Origin: CAYXGE01 sp964464435
GTDB taxonomy: Bacteria; Pseudomonadota; Gammaproteobacteria; Burkholderiales; Methylophilaceae
Direction: 5' to 3'
DNA length: 47,511 nucleotides
NCBI GenBank assembly: GCA_964464435.1
Contig: CAYXGE010000004.1
Location: 1-47,511, forward strand
Made by a program: the position numbers and the translations under genes. This document shows, one piece after another, positions 33,378 to 42,048 of this stretch (position 1 is its first letter; the number at the start of each line of letters is the position of its first letter). The notes under the pieces are model-generated. The model did no database searches. It was not told where the DNA came from and saw only the letters and a list, made by a program, of their open reading frames with translations.

Positions 33378-36008
33378 ATGATTTCATACGCACAAAACTT
33401 TGAAGATGTGATGCTTTGGCGTGCTTTAGGGCATATCAAAGATGGATTTTATATCGATATTGGTGCTCAAGATCCAATTGTAGATTCTGTAAGTCTTACA
33501 TTTTATGAGCAAGGTTGGAAAGGAATCAGTGTAGAGGCTACGCATTTTTACGCAAGCCTACTAAGACTAAATAGACCTCACGAAACTATAATTCAGGCTG
33601 CGGTTAACGACCGATCTGGGATGATAACTTTTTATGAAATTCCAGATACTGGATTATCAACTGGAGATTATGATGTTGCTGAAACTCACCGCTTAAAGGG
33701 CTTTAACATAGTTGAAACAGTCGTACCATGTATCACGCTATCAGAGGTATTTGCTCAAGTTGCTAATAAAGATGTGCATTGGCTAAAAATCGATGTAGAG
33801 GGTATGGAATCAAATGTACTTAATAGTTGGGGTGATTCTGACATTAGGCCTTGGGTTGTCATAGTTGAAAGTACATTCCCGAATACAAAGCTTGAGACTT
33901 ATTCAGTATGGGAAAGTACGCTACTCGAAAGAGGTTATGATTTTGTTTATTTTGATGGTCTCAGTCGTTATTACGTAATAATTGAGCGTCAGGATATTGC
34001 TAAGAAATTTTCTACACCTCCCAATATATTTGATGGATTTTCAATTGCTATCTCAACACCATATGGCGCAATAGCTCGTCAGCAGCTTAATAAAGTTGAA
34101 GAAGAAAAATTGGCTCTTTTTAATCAATTTGATGATAAAGAGCGTTTAAATCAACTGCAGTTTAAAGAGAAAGAGTTGGCTCTAGAAAATGAGCTGCAAA
34201 ATAAACAACATACGATTGTTGAGTTAGAAAAAGCTTATTCTGATATTGATATTAAGTTAATTAATGCTAAAAGCGAGTTTGATAAAGCACAGCTAGCATT
34301 TAAAGCTAGTGCAGATAAGATATTAGCAGACGAAAAAAAATTAGCTGCTAATGAACTGCAAAAGTATCTAGATAAAGAAAGAGCATATTCTCAACTTGTT
34401 ATAAAAGTTCAAAATGAGGCATACCAAGATGCACAAAACTTTCTTCATCAGTTTTCTGAACTCAGAAAGGATTTTCAACACGAAGTAAGAAGTTTAAAGG
34501 TGGAGTTAAACAAAACAAAGTCCGAGTCCGCAGCTAACGAGCAACTAATAAAAGAGACTGCAGCCAAAGAACTAAAAGAAACGCAAACACTACTCGCAAA
34601 TAACATTCAACAACAATTAGAAGCGGAACAAAACTTTAACAAAAAGTTTTATGAAATTCAAAAAGAAACTAATTCTACCATCTCATTACTACAAGAAAAC
34701 TTTCTTAAAAAAGAGCGGCTAGCAGAAAGTGAATTGTTAGAGCTAAAAGAGCAATTAAAAGATGTATCAGAGTCGAGAGAGCTCATTGCAACTAAATTAC
34801 TTGATAGTGAAATTCTGGTAAAAAAATATATTGCTTCTGAAGACGTTTTACAAAATCTTTTAAAAACACAAAAAAATAGTGCTGATATAGAAATTAATAA
34901 ATTAGCAGGCAGCGAAATTAAACTAAAGAAACTTATAGAGTTACAAGAGACACAGTTTAAAAAGCTAGTTACACTAACAAAAAAATATAAAGAATTGATA
35001 GATAGTGTATATAACTCTTTAACTTGGAAGTTATTACATCCTAAATGCTTTAACTTGAATGCTATTAACAATAATATGACAGAAAATTTGCATGAGCTTT
35101 TGTCAGTTAATTCTAACGAATTTATTAATATAGCTTATCAGAAAATATTAGGACGATCTGTTGATGCAACAGGCTATCAATACTATCTTGGTAGACTGGA
35201 AGTTGGTATTGATAGAATTCACGTATTAGCGCAAATTAGAAACTCCAAAGAAGCTAAATCACGAAATTTTGATATGCCTGATTTAGACCGAGCAATAAAA
35301 AGCTATAAACTAAAAAAAATACCATTCCTTGGGCCTTTATTTATGCTGTTTAGCTTAATTTTTTCAAGCAGAAATATAGCCACAGTTGAAAATCAACTGC
35401 CTCACACAATAAAAGATTTTGCAAATCCAAATAATCATGATTTTATTCAAGAAGCTTATCAAAAAATATTAGGAAGATCAGTAGATGCTACTGGCTACAA
35501 TTATTACATTAAAAGGCTCAATTCAGGCATTCCAAAAATACAAGTATTAATGCAATTAAGGAATTCTAAAGAGGGTAAATTGAGAAATTTAAAAATGCCT
35601 GATTTAGATAAGGCAATAAAAGATTACCGATCTGAGAATTGGCCATTCATTGGATGGTTTTTTAGATGGTTAAATAGAAATAACTATGTTAATCAGGATG
35701 TTGGTCTTGATGAAGTGGAAGCTATTGTTAAGGAATTTAACCAAATAACATTGGATAACATGTCTAGCTATTCACATTTAATGGAAACGGAAGACTCTTC
35801 AGGTTTAATTGTGAATGACCATATTGACGCCATTGCGGATACAACTGAAAGTATTGATTCAAAAATTAACGTTGTTATACAACCTTCACTTTTATGGGAT
35901 AGGTTTAAACAGGCGCAGGTTGAAAAAGATAAATATTCCAGTACTTGGGATGCAAAATCTGTAAAAACACCACTCGAAATTTACGGCCGCAACACTTTAA
36001 AATTATAA
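33378..36008 (+). CDS. FkbM methyltransferase fused to a long coiled coil and two DUF4214 domains
   Basis: This 876-aa protein has four parts. Residues 1-220 are an FkbM-type SAM methyltransferase (FYIDIGAQDPIVDSVSLTFY for SAM binding, WLKIDVEGMESNVL later). Residues about 235-560 are highly charged heptad-rich sequence, a long coiled coil ending in YNSLTWKLLHP. Two DUF4214 repeats follow, from about residue 578 and about 685, with YQKILGRSVDATGY in both. A short acidic tail closes the protein. ATG 33378 is chosen over TTG 33372. The order methyltransferase-coiled coil recalls WbdD, the chain terminator and length ruler of some O antigens, but homology to WbdD is not claimed. No kinase domain is seen. 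Confidence 0.85.
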   Translation: MISYAQNFEDVMLWRALGHIKDGFYIDIGAQDPIVDSVSLTFYEQGWKGISVEATHFYASLLRLNRPHETIIQAAVNDRSGMITFYEIPDTGLSTGDYDVAETHRLKGFNIVETVVPCITLSEVFAQVANKDVHWLKIDVEGMESNVLNSWGDSDIRPWVVIVESTFPNTKLETYSVWESTLLERGYDFVYFDGLSRYYVIIERQDIAKKFSTPPNIFDGFSIAISTPYGAIARQQLNKVEEEKLALFNQFDDKERLNQLQFKEKELALENELQNKQHTIVELEKAYSDIDIKLINAKSEFDKAQLAFKASADKILADEKKLAANELQKYLDKERAYSQLVIKVQNEAYQDAQNFLHQFSELRKDFQHEVRSLKVELNKTKSESAANEQLIKETAAKELKETQTLLANNIQQQLEAEQNFNKKFYEIQKETNSTISLLQENFLKKERLAESELLELKEQLKDVSESRELIATKLLDSEILVKKYIASEDVLQNLLKTQKNSADIEINKLAGSEIKLKKLIELQETQFKKLVTLTKKYKELIDSVYNSLTWKLLHPKCFNLNAINNNMTENLHELLSVNSNEFINIAYQKILGRSVDATGYQYYLGRLEVGIDRIHVLAQIRNSKEAKSRNFDMPDLDRAIKSYKLKKIPFLGPLFMLFSLIFSSRNIATVENQLPHTIKDFANPNNHDFIQEAYQKILGRSVDATGYNYYIKRLNSGIPKIQVLMQLRNSKEGKLRNLKMPDLDKAIKDYRSENWPFIGWFFRWLNRNNYVNQDVGLDEVEAIVKEFNQITLDNMSSYSHLMETEDSSGLIVNDHIDAIADTTESIDSKINVVIQPSLLWDRFKQAQVEKDKYSSTWDAKSVKTPLEIYGRNTLKL
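35109..35662 (+). repeat. Tandem duplicated DUF4214-coding segments
   Basis: Two copies are offset by 321 nt (107 codons): the shared GCTTATCA-AAATATTAGG segment occurs near 35133 and near 35454. Protein copies share YQKILGRSVDATGY, RNSKE and MPDLD-AIK-Y. The DNA is still clearly similar, so the duplication is fairly recent or kept by selection. Confidence 0.85.
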
Positions 36009-36010
36009 TC

Positions 36011-39000
36011 ATGAAAAATGTACTCGTTTTTAGTTTTTTTCCTGCATTTACCCCACCTAAAAGTGGCGGTGAAGTGAGGTTGTTTAACTTCTATTTTGAA
36101 CTTAGTAAATACTTTAATATTACTTTAATTAGCTCAAGCCATTTATTTGGCGAGCATCAAAACATACGGCATAACAGTAAATTCTTAGAAAGAAGGGTCC
36201 CTAAAGATGCTTCTTTTGTGAAGCACTGGCAAAGACTGGAAATGGTTAAAGGCGATGGTGATTTATCTGGTCCATGCCTTTCAGAATGTGGTAATGATTT
36301 CACCGAATTACATAAAATTTACTTAGAAGAGTATGAGAAGGCTGAAATCATTGTCCATGACTTCCCATTTACAGTAGATTTTGATTTATTTCTAGGGCTT
36401 GATAACAAACCACGAATTTACAATTCGCATAACTGTGAATATAGCCTTTATAAAAAATTACACTTAAGTGCGCCTTCGAACGAAATAGTCAATATAGTTA
36501 AGAGGGCCGAATTAAAACTCCTTAAAAGTGCCAACCTAGTAAGCTACTGCGGTGAAAATGATTTAACAGCGTTTGAAGAAATATTGGGAAGTGAAATTAA
36601 AAAATCATGTTTTGTCCCTAGCGGAATGACGCCTATGCTGCATGCAGGAAGAGAAATTAATGAGAAAAATCATGCAGTATTCATTGGTAGTGGGCATTTG
36701 CCAAATGTAGAGGCGGCAAACTATATTGTTAAAAAGCTTGCTCCAAATTGTGCAAATATTATTTTTGATGTAATAGGAAATTGTTTACCAGAAGGCAATT
36801 ACCCAGCTAATGTGATTAGGCACGGCTTAGTAAGCCCAGAAGATAAAAATAAAATAATTTCAAATGCCAAAATAGCTATTAATCCTATGTTAGAAGGCAG
36901 TGGCTCAAGTCTTAAAATTATGGATTTTGTATCCCATGGGATTGCAGTTTTATCTACTCCAATTGGCCTAAGAGGCTTTGATTTCGTTGATGGAAAACAT
37001 TGTTTGGTTGCTGATATTAATGACTTTGCCAATGCTCTAATTAAAAATATAAAAGATAATAAAAAGCTTAATAAAATTAATGCGGCAGCCTCACTTTTTG
37101 CGCATGAAAACTATTCTTGGGCTAGTGTAGTCAAGCGTTTTGCTGATAAAGTGAATACATTATTTTCTTGCAACCACAGCGTACCAAAGCAAGAGTATGT
37201 GCTGTCGATAAACGACTATAACCCTTTTGATACCGTTGGTGGTGGTGCGACAAGACTAAAAGGGATTTATGAAGCAATATCAGAATGGAAAAGCGTAGTA
37301 GTTCTATGTTTTTCAAATTCACAATCAATAGAAATAAAAAAAATATCTGAAAAAATTGATTGCATTGCTATACCAAAAACAGAAAATCATATTCAAGATG
37401 AGTCTTACTATAATAGTAGGTTTCATATATCAGCTAATGATATTGTTGCAATCAAACATGCTGGAATTAATGAGTTATTGAACAGTGTTTATGATATTCT
37501 TAGAAAGCAGGCAATTGTTATTAGTTGTGAGCATCCGTATATGGTTGCACTACCAGACAGGTATGGGGATCAATTTGTATATTCATCTCAAAACTGCGAG
37601 CTAAGTTTAAAACGAAGTTTGTTAGAATGGCATCCTGACAAAGATGAGCTTATCAATATCCTTGAATTTGCAGAAAACTTATCATTGGCCTCTTCAGCAA
37701 GGGTTATTGCAGTTTCAGAAGAGGATGCAACTCAGTTTACTATTGGGACTAGAGCTTGTGCACCTATCGTAGTTATTCCTAATGGTGCTGCAATCCCTAT
37801 TAAAGCTACACCAGAGGATGTTGCTATTGCAAAAGAAAAAGTTGCAACCAATTCTGTACTTTTTCTTGGCTCTGCACATATGCCAAACGTAGAGTCAGCT
37901 AAATACATCGTTGATATTATTGCCAAAAATTGCCCAGATGTTAATTTTCACATCATTGGCTCAGTATGTGAGGCATTACAAGCGCCTTTGCCAGAAAACG
38001 TTATAGTTTGGGGCACACTAAGCGACTCAATGAAGTCAGCAGTCATGGGCGAGTGTACTTTAGCTATAAATCCCATTTTTTCTGGTAGCGGATCAAACGT
38101 AAAATTAGCGGATATGCTTGCAAATGGTTTGCATGTAATTACAACAGCATTTGGTGCAAGAGGCTACCCAGCTTCTATTAATCCACATATTACAGTAGTA
38201 GAAGCTACTGATTTTTCAAAAGTAATAAATGAAAAAATTACGATTAAAAGTTTAAATAGCATTAAAAATGTAAAAGATAGAAAAGGCATATTTAAATCCC
38301 ATTTGTCTATGAAATCTATTGCAGCTAAATACATTAACGTTATTCAATCTATTCAAAAACCAAGAAAAAAAATATTATTTGTTACTTATCGATATATTTC
38401 ACCCATACTTGGTGGTGGTGAATTAATGTTGAACAAACTTATCACCGAGTTGGACAAATCAAACGAGTTTAATATAGATGTTATTGCGCCAGAGATTTCT
38501 GCAATTGATCACATAGATAGGTTTAAGGGTAAATATTTTTTTGATCAAATTTTTGGTGCCCCCGCAAATCTAGAAAATGTTAGATATTTTAGATTTCCAT
38601 TAAATCCGCAAATAGATGACAACATCAACAATGGTTGCGAGAAAGCATGGCTTGCACAGTCAGAGTTTGAAAAAAACCTATATTTAACAAAAAAAGTTTC
38701 TGTAAAAGAGCATTGCCTTGCATGGGGATGGGGTTCTGCCGAAGGTGAAAATCAGCCTGCAAGATGGTCTTTTACACATAGTGGATTAGAACTCTCTAGT
38801 GCTGGACAAGTTAAAATAAAAGGATACAACCCTAACAAGCTTGTTCTATTGGCTATAGATTTGTCTGGAAGAGTTTTATATCACTCAGAGTTAGAAACTT
38901 ACTATGAAATAACATTTAATGCTTTACAGGGGGTGGTTGAGCTTTATTTTTCTTCGGACAACAATTCTGTAATAAATGATGTAAGGCCATTAGCCTCATA

Positions 39001-40048
39001 CGTGCAAGCAATTTCAATTAATGATGAAAAAATAGATTTTGGCAAAGAGATAATACTTCATGACACAAATGAAGATTCTCTAACAGCTTACAATAACATG
39101 TATAGCGCGTATGTAGCCTCAAGGTTAAAAAAACAAATTAATCTAACAGAGATTAGAGGGCCACACTCCGACTTAATGGATAAGTTTATTGTTGAAAACA
39201 TAAACGCTTACGATATGGTACTTACTCATAATAGTGTTTTACGGCCAGCTACATTTGCAGTTAAAGCTGCCAAAGAAGCAGAGATTCCATCACTTTTGAT
39301 TCCACACGCTCATTTAGATGATGACTACTATCACTTTACAGACGTTCATCAAGCGGCATTAGATGCAAGTCTGGTATTAGCCTCACCAAAGGCGGCCTGT
39401 GACTTTTATAAAAATATTGGGGTAAAAAATTTAGCATATCTACCAGCAGGAATTGATGATGACGAAAGCTTTAATGCTGAAGATATTGCTGCATTTAAAG
39501 CGCTATACAAATCTGAAAAACCATTCTTTTTAGTGTTGGGAAGAAAGTCTCAAGCAAAAGGTTATTTAGATGTAATTAAATCAACCGAAAAGCTTGCTAA
39601 ATCTAATCAAGTACATTTAATTATGATTGGCCCAGATGATGATGGAATTCAAATCGTTTCACAGAATGTAACGTATCTTGGCATACAACCAAGAGAAGTT
39701 GTTAGAGGTGCACTGCAAAGTTGTGTAGCGCTGATCAATATGAGCCAAAGCGAAAGTTTTGGTATAGTGCTTTTAGAAGCATGGATGGCATCACGCCCAG
39801 TGATTGTAAATAGCCAATGTTCTGCCTTTTTAGATTTAGCAGAGCATAATAAAAATGGGTTGTTAACAAATGCCCAGAACTTAGTTGATGCTATGCAGCG
39901 ATTACTGCAAGATCCTAAACTATGCGAATCATTGGGTAAGTCTGGAAAAAAACTTGCATTAAACTATTCTTGGGAAAAAATAGGTGCTGAATTTGTAACT
40001 TATTGCAAACAACTTTGTGAAAACAAAACTAAAATTAGTAATGATTAA
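36011..40048 (+). CDS. Three-module glycosyltransferase (1345 aa)
   Basis: One frame encodes three GT-B-like modules. Module 1 (about residues 1-390) and module 2 (about 391-780) are related: FIGSGHLPNVEAANYIV against FLGSAHMPNVESAKYIV, and NPMLEGSGSSLKIMD against NPIFSGSGSNVKLAD. Module 3 (about 781-1345) begins ILFVTYRYISPILGGGELML and ends in a standard GT4 half with LGRKSQAKGYLDVI and SESFGIVLLEAW. Module 3 carries an inserted beta-rich stretch (about residues 870-1015). ATG 36011 is the start shared with GT family N termini; an upstream in-frame start lies inside the previous gene. It probably adds several sugars in sequence; donors and linkages are unknown. Confidence 0.85.
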   Translation: MKNVLVFSFFPAFTPPKSGGEVRLFNFYFELSKYFNITLISSSHLFGEHQNIRHNSKFLERRVPKDASFVKHWQRLEMVKGDGDLSGPCLSECGNDFTELHKIYLEEYEKAEIIVHDFPFTVDFDLFLGLDNKPRIYNSHNCEYSLYKKLHLSAPSNEIVNIVKRAELKLLKSANLVSYCGENDLTAFEEILGSEIKKSCFVPSGMTPMLHAGREINEKNHAVFIGSGHLPNVEAANYIVKKLAPNCANIIFDVIGNCLPEGNYPANVIRHGLVSPEDKNKIISNAKIAINPMLEGSGSSLKIMDFVSHGIAVLSTPIGLRGFDFVDGKHCLVADINDFANALIKNIKDNKKLNKINAAASLFAHENYSWASVVKRFADKVNTLFSCNHSVPKQEYVLSINDYNPFDTVGGGATRLKGIYEAISEWKSVVVLCFSNSQSIEIKKISEKIDCIAIPKTENHIQDESYYNSRFHISANDIVAIKHAGINELLNSVYDILRKQAIVISCEHPYMVALPDRYGDQFVYSSQNCELSLKRSLLEWHPDKDELINILEFAENLSLASSARVIAVSEEDATQFTIGTRACAPIVVIPNGAAIPIKATPEDVAIAKEKVATNSVLFLGSAHMPNVESAKYIVDIIAKNCPDVNFHIIGSVCEALQAPLPENVIVWGTLSDSMKSAVMGECTLAINPIFSGSGSNVKLADMLANGLHVITTAFGARGYPASINPHITVVEATDFSKVINEKITIKSLNSIKNVKDRKGIFKSHLSMKSIAAKYINVIQSIQKPRKKILFVTYRYISPILGGGELMLNKLITELDKSNEFNIDVIAPEISAIDHIDRFKGKYFFDQIFGAPANLENVRYFRFPLNPQIDDNINNGCEKAWLAQSEFEKNLYLTKKVSVKEHCLAWGWGSAEGENQPARWSFTHSGLELSSAGQVKIKGYNPNKLVLLAIDLSGRVLYHSELETYYEITFNALQGVVELYFSSDNNSVINDVRPLASYVQAISINDEKIDFGKEIILHDTNEDSLTAYNNMYSAYVASRLKKQINLTEIRGPHSDLMDKFIVENINAYDMVLTHNSVLRPATFAVKAAKEAEIPSLLIPHAHLDDDYYHFTDVHQAALDASLVLASPKAACDFYKNIGVKNLAYLPAGIDDDESFNAEDIAAFKALYKSEKPFFLVLGRKSQAKGYLDVIKSTEKLAKSNQVHLIMIGPDDDGIQIVSQNVTYLGIQPREVVRGALQSCVALINMSQSESFGIVLLEAWMASRPVIVNSQCSAFLDLAEHNKNGLLTNAQNLVDAMQRLLQDPKLCESLGKSGKKLALNYSWEKIGAEFVTYCKQLCENKTKISND

Positions 40049-40068
40049 GTCTATAAAAAAGGTAAATT

Positions 40069-40863
40069 ATGTACAGTGAAAAAGATGATTTTGAACAGCA
40101 TAAAGAACAAGTTAGACTTGCTATACATGAGTTATCTCAAGCGGGATATAGACTAGACACAAGCGAAACAGTGATAGATGTAGGTGGTGGTCACGGAATG
40201 CACACAGGATTCTTGTCTAATCACTTTAAAAAAGTATATTGTGTAGATATATTAAATTATGGATGTTTGTATAACGGCGAGTTCAACAAACTTGCTGCTG
40301 AAAAACATGAGAGAAATTCTATTCAATACGCGATAGATAAAATTGCTTATATTGAATCGGATGCTATGGATTTGTTGTTTAAAGACAACTATTTCGATTG
40401 TGCAGTTTCATTTAATGCATTTGAGCATATCCCCAATCCAGGCTTGGCCTTAAAAGAAATTATACGGGTTCTTAAACCAAACGGATTTGCATATATCACA
40501 TTTGACCCAATTTGGACATGTGACACTGGAGGTCATTTTTTTCACAGGGCTCCAACACCTTGGGCGCATCTAATTCTGACTAAAGACGAGTATCATCAAG
40601 AAATGTTTCTGAATGGAGCTAGCGAAGAAGAGGTGCATTTGTTTGATACAGGAATGAATAGATGGAGACTAAGCCAGTTTGAGAAAATATTTATTGATGC
40701 AGTTAAGTCAAAAAAAATTAAAGTTCTGTTTCATGAACACTACTCTGCAACACTAAAAGATATACATCAATCACATCCTAATTTTATGAAGGCGATTAAA
40801 TTAGGTTACACAAAACATGAGTTACTGTTAAGAAATCTACGTTGGGTTATACAAAAAGTCTAG
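40069..40863 (+). CDS. SAM-dependent methyltransferase, class I
   Basis: This is a 264-aa methyltransferase with the SAM motif TVIDVGGGHGMHTGFLSNHF (about residues 36-55), followed by the acidic VYCVDIL. Motif IV is FDCAVSFNAFEHIPNPGLAL, and the post-motif is IIRVLKPNGFAYITFDP, all typical of Methyltransf_11-like enzymes. GGHFFHRAPTPWAH probably forms the substrate pocket. It follows the large glycosyltransferase by 20 nt and is likely cotranscribed. It may O-methylate a sugar or cap the chain; the target is unknown. Confidence 0.85.
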   Translation: MYSEKDDFEQHKEQVRLAIHELSQAGYRLDTSETVIDVGGGHGMHTGFLSNHFKKVYCVDILNYGCLYNGEFNKLAAEKHERNSIQYAIDKIAYIESDAMDLLFKDNYFDCAVSFNAFEHIPNPGLALKEIIRVLKPNGFAYITFDPIWTCDTGGHFFHRAPTPWAHLILTKDEYHQEMFLNGASEEEVHLFDTGMNRWRLSQFEKIFIDAVKSKKIKVLFHEHYSATLKDIHQSHPNFMKAIKLGYTKHELLLRNLRWVIQKV

Positions 40864-41005
40864 TTATCAAATAATTGTGTTATTTACGATTCATGTATCA
40901 ATAGATTCTCTAATTGTTAGTCTATGAAATAGAAGCAACCTAAATAGAATAAAAAGTAGACTGTAACTTGAGCAACACTATTCTAACTAATCTAAAGGAA
41001 ATTTA

Positions 41006-41701
41006 ATGGATAATTATTTAGAGATTTACAAAAAAACAGGTTTTAATATGGTTGAAGGTTGGTGTGCTGATCAACTTTTTGACACTATAGACATACTCAA
41101 TAATGCTGGAATAAACAAAACAGGTGGTGCCCTCGAAATAGGGGTACATCATGGAAAGTTTTACATACTAATGAATCAAGTTATTTCAGAAATCTATAAA
41201 TCTTATGTTGTAGATATTTTTGAAAATCAAAATTTGAATATTGATTATTCAGGTGCAGGGTCTCTCGAAGCTTTTAAAAGAAACCTTGAAAGCTATGACA
41301 GAAATAAAGGTCGTAATACAATTATTATCACTGGTGACTCTACGGATTCGGCTTTAAATCTTATTGAAAAAATTGGCCCTGGTAGTTTGAGGTTTATATC
41401 TATAGATGGTGGACATACGGTAGCTCATACATTAAATGATTTAAAACTAGCAGAAACGTTAATTAATAATGAAGGAGTAGTAATACTTGATGATATTCTA
41501 AATTACCACTGGCTGGGCGTTATAGAAGGAATTGGAAGATATTTAGACACTTATCCTACTTTAGTCCCCTTCGCAATTGGTCACAACAAACTATACCTCT
41601 CCAAAATGAGTTTTCAAAACTATTATTTCAACTTATTTTCGAATACATCATTTGCTACCAAAACTGTTGCTTTCTATGGTCACAATATAGTCGCTCTATG
41701 A
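41006..41701 (+). CDS. SAM-dependent methyltransferase, Methyltransf_24-like
   Basis: This is a 231-aa predicted methyltransferase. SAM binding is GGALEIGVHHGKFYILMN (about residues 40-57), then YVVDIFENQNLNID. The region FISIDGGHTVAHTLNDLKLAE and GVVILDDILNYHWLGV match the metal-dependent sugar methyltransferase group (Methyltransf_24), where DGGH and DD bind metal. AAGGAAA (40996-41002) is a good ribosome-binding site. Non-coding spacers of 142 and 347 nt flank it, so it may be its own transcription unit, and it is very AT-rich. Confidence 0.82.
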   Translation: MDNYLEIYKKTGFNMVEGWCADQLFDTIDILNNAGINKTGGALEIGVHHGKFYILMNQVISEIYKSYVVDIFENQNLNIDYSGAGSLEAFKRNLESYDRNKGRNTIIITGDSTDSALNLIEKIGPGSLRFISIDGGHTVAHTLNDLKLAETLINNEGVVILDDILNYHWLGVIEGIGRYLDTYPTLVPFAIGHNKLYLSKMSFQNYYFNLFSNTSFATKTVAFYGHNIVAL

Positions 41702-42048
41702 TTAAGTCTTAGCTAAATTAGTACAAAGATCTTAAAACTGCTGTATATGCCTAAAATGAATCTGATATGGTAAATAAGAGATAGTGACTAAATCACACAA
41801 CGTTATTTTTTGGTTTTATGACAAATAATATTAATAGAATCATGTACGGTGACTATTTATTACTATTTACATAAATATTTAAGGTGCAAGCTTTTGAAAA
41901 TATCAGCTCACTTTTACCAGATTGCGTTATTAATGTATGACGCCTAAAATACCAACCATGCTAAGAACTTAGCTCATATACATGTAAATTTTGGCTCAAA
42001 GCTGTAAAATAACAATATGATATTTAACTACTCATCTGAATAATCTGC
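41702..42048. other. Intergenic region, 347 nt, no gene seen
   Basis: AT-rich DNA with stops in all frames and no convincing short gene, tRNA or terminator. TATGAT (42016-42021) could be a -10 for the next gene, but its -35 is poor (TTGGCT, 19 nt away). No insertion-sequence ends or long repeats were recognised. Confidence 0.5.

Noticed and set aside
34658..35071. Long antisense open frame (137 codons) in the coiled-coil gene
   Set aside because: It mirrors the AT-rich heptad coding strand, has no ribosome-binding site and a composition typical of a shadow frame.
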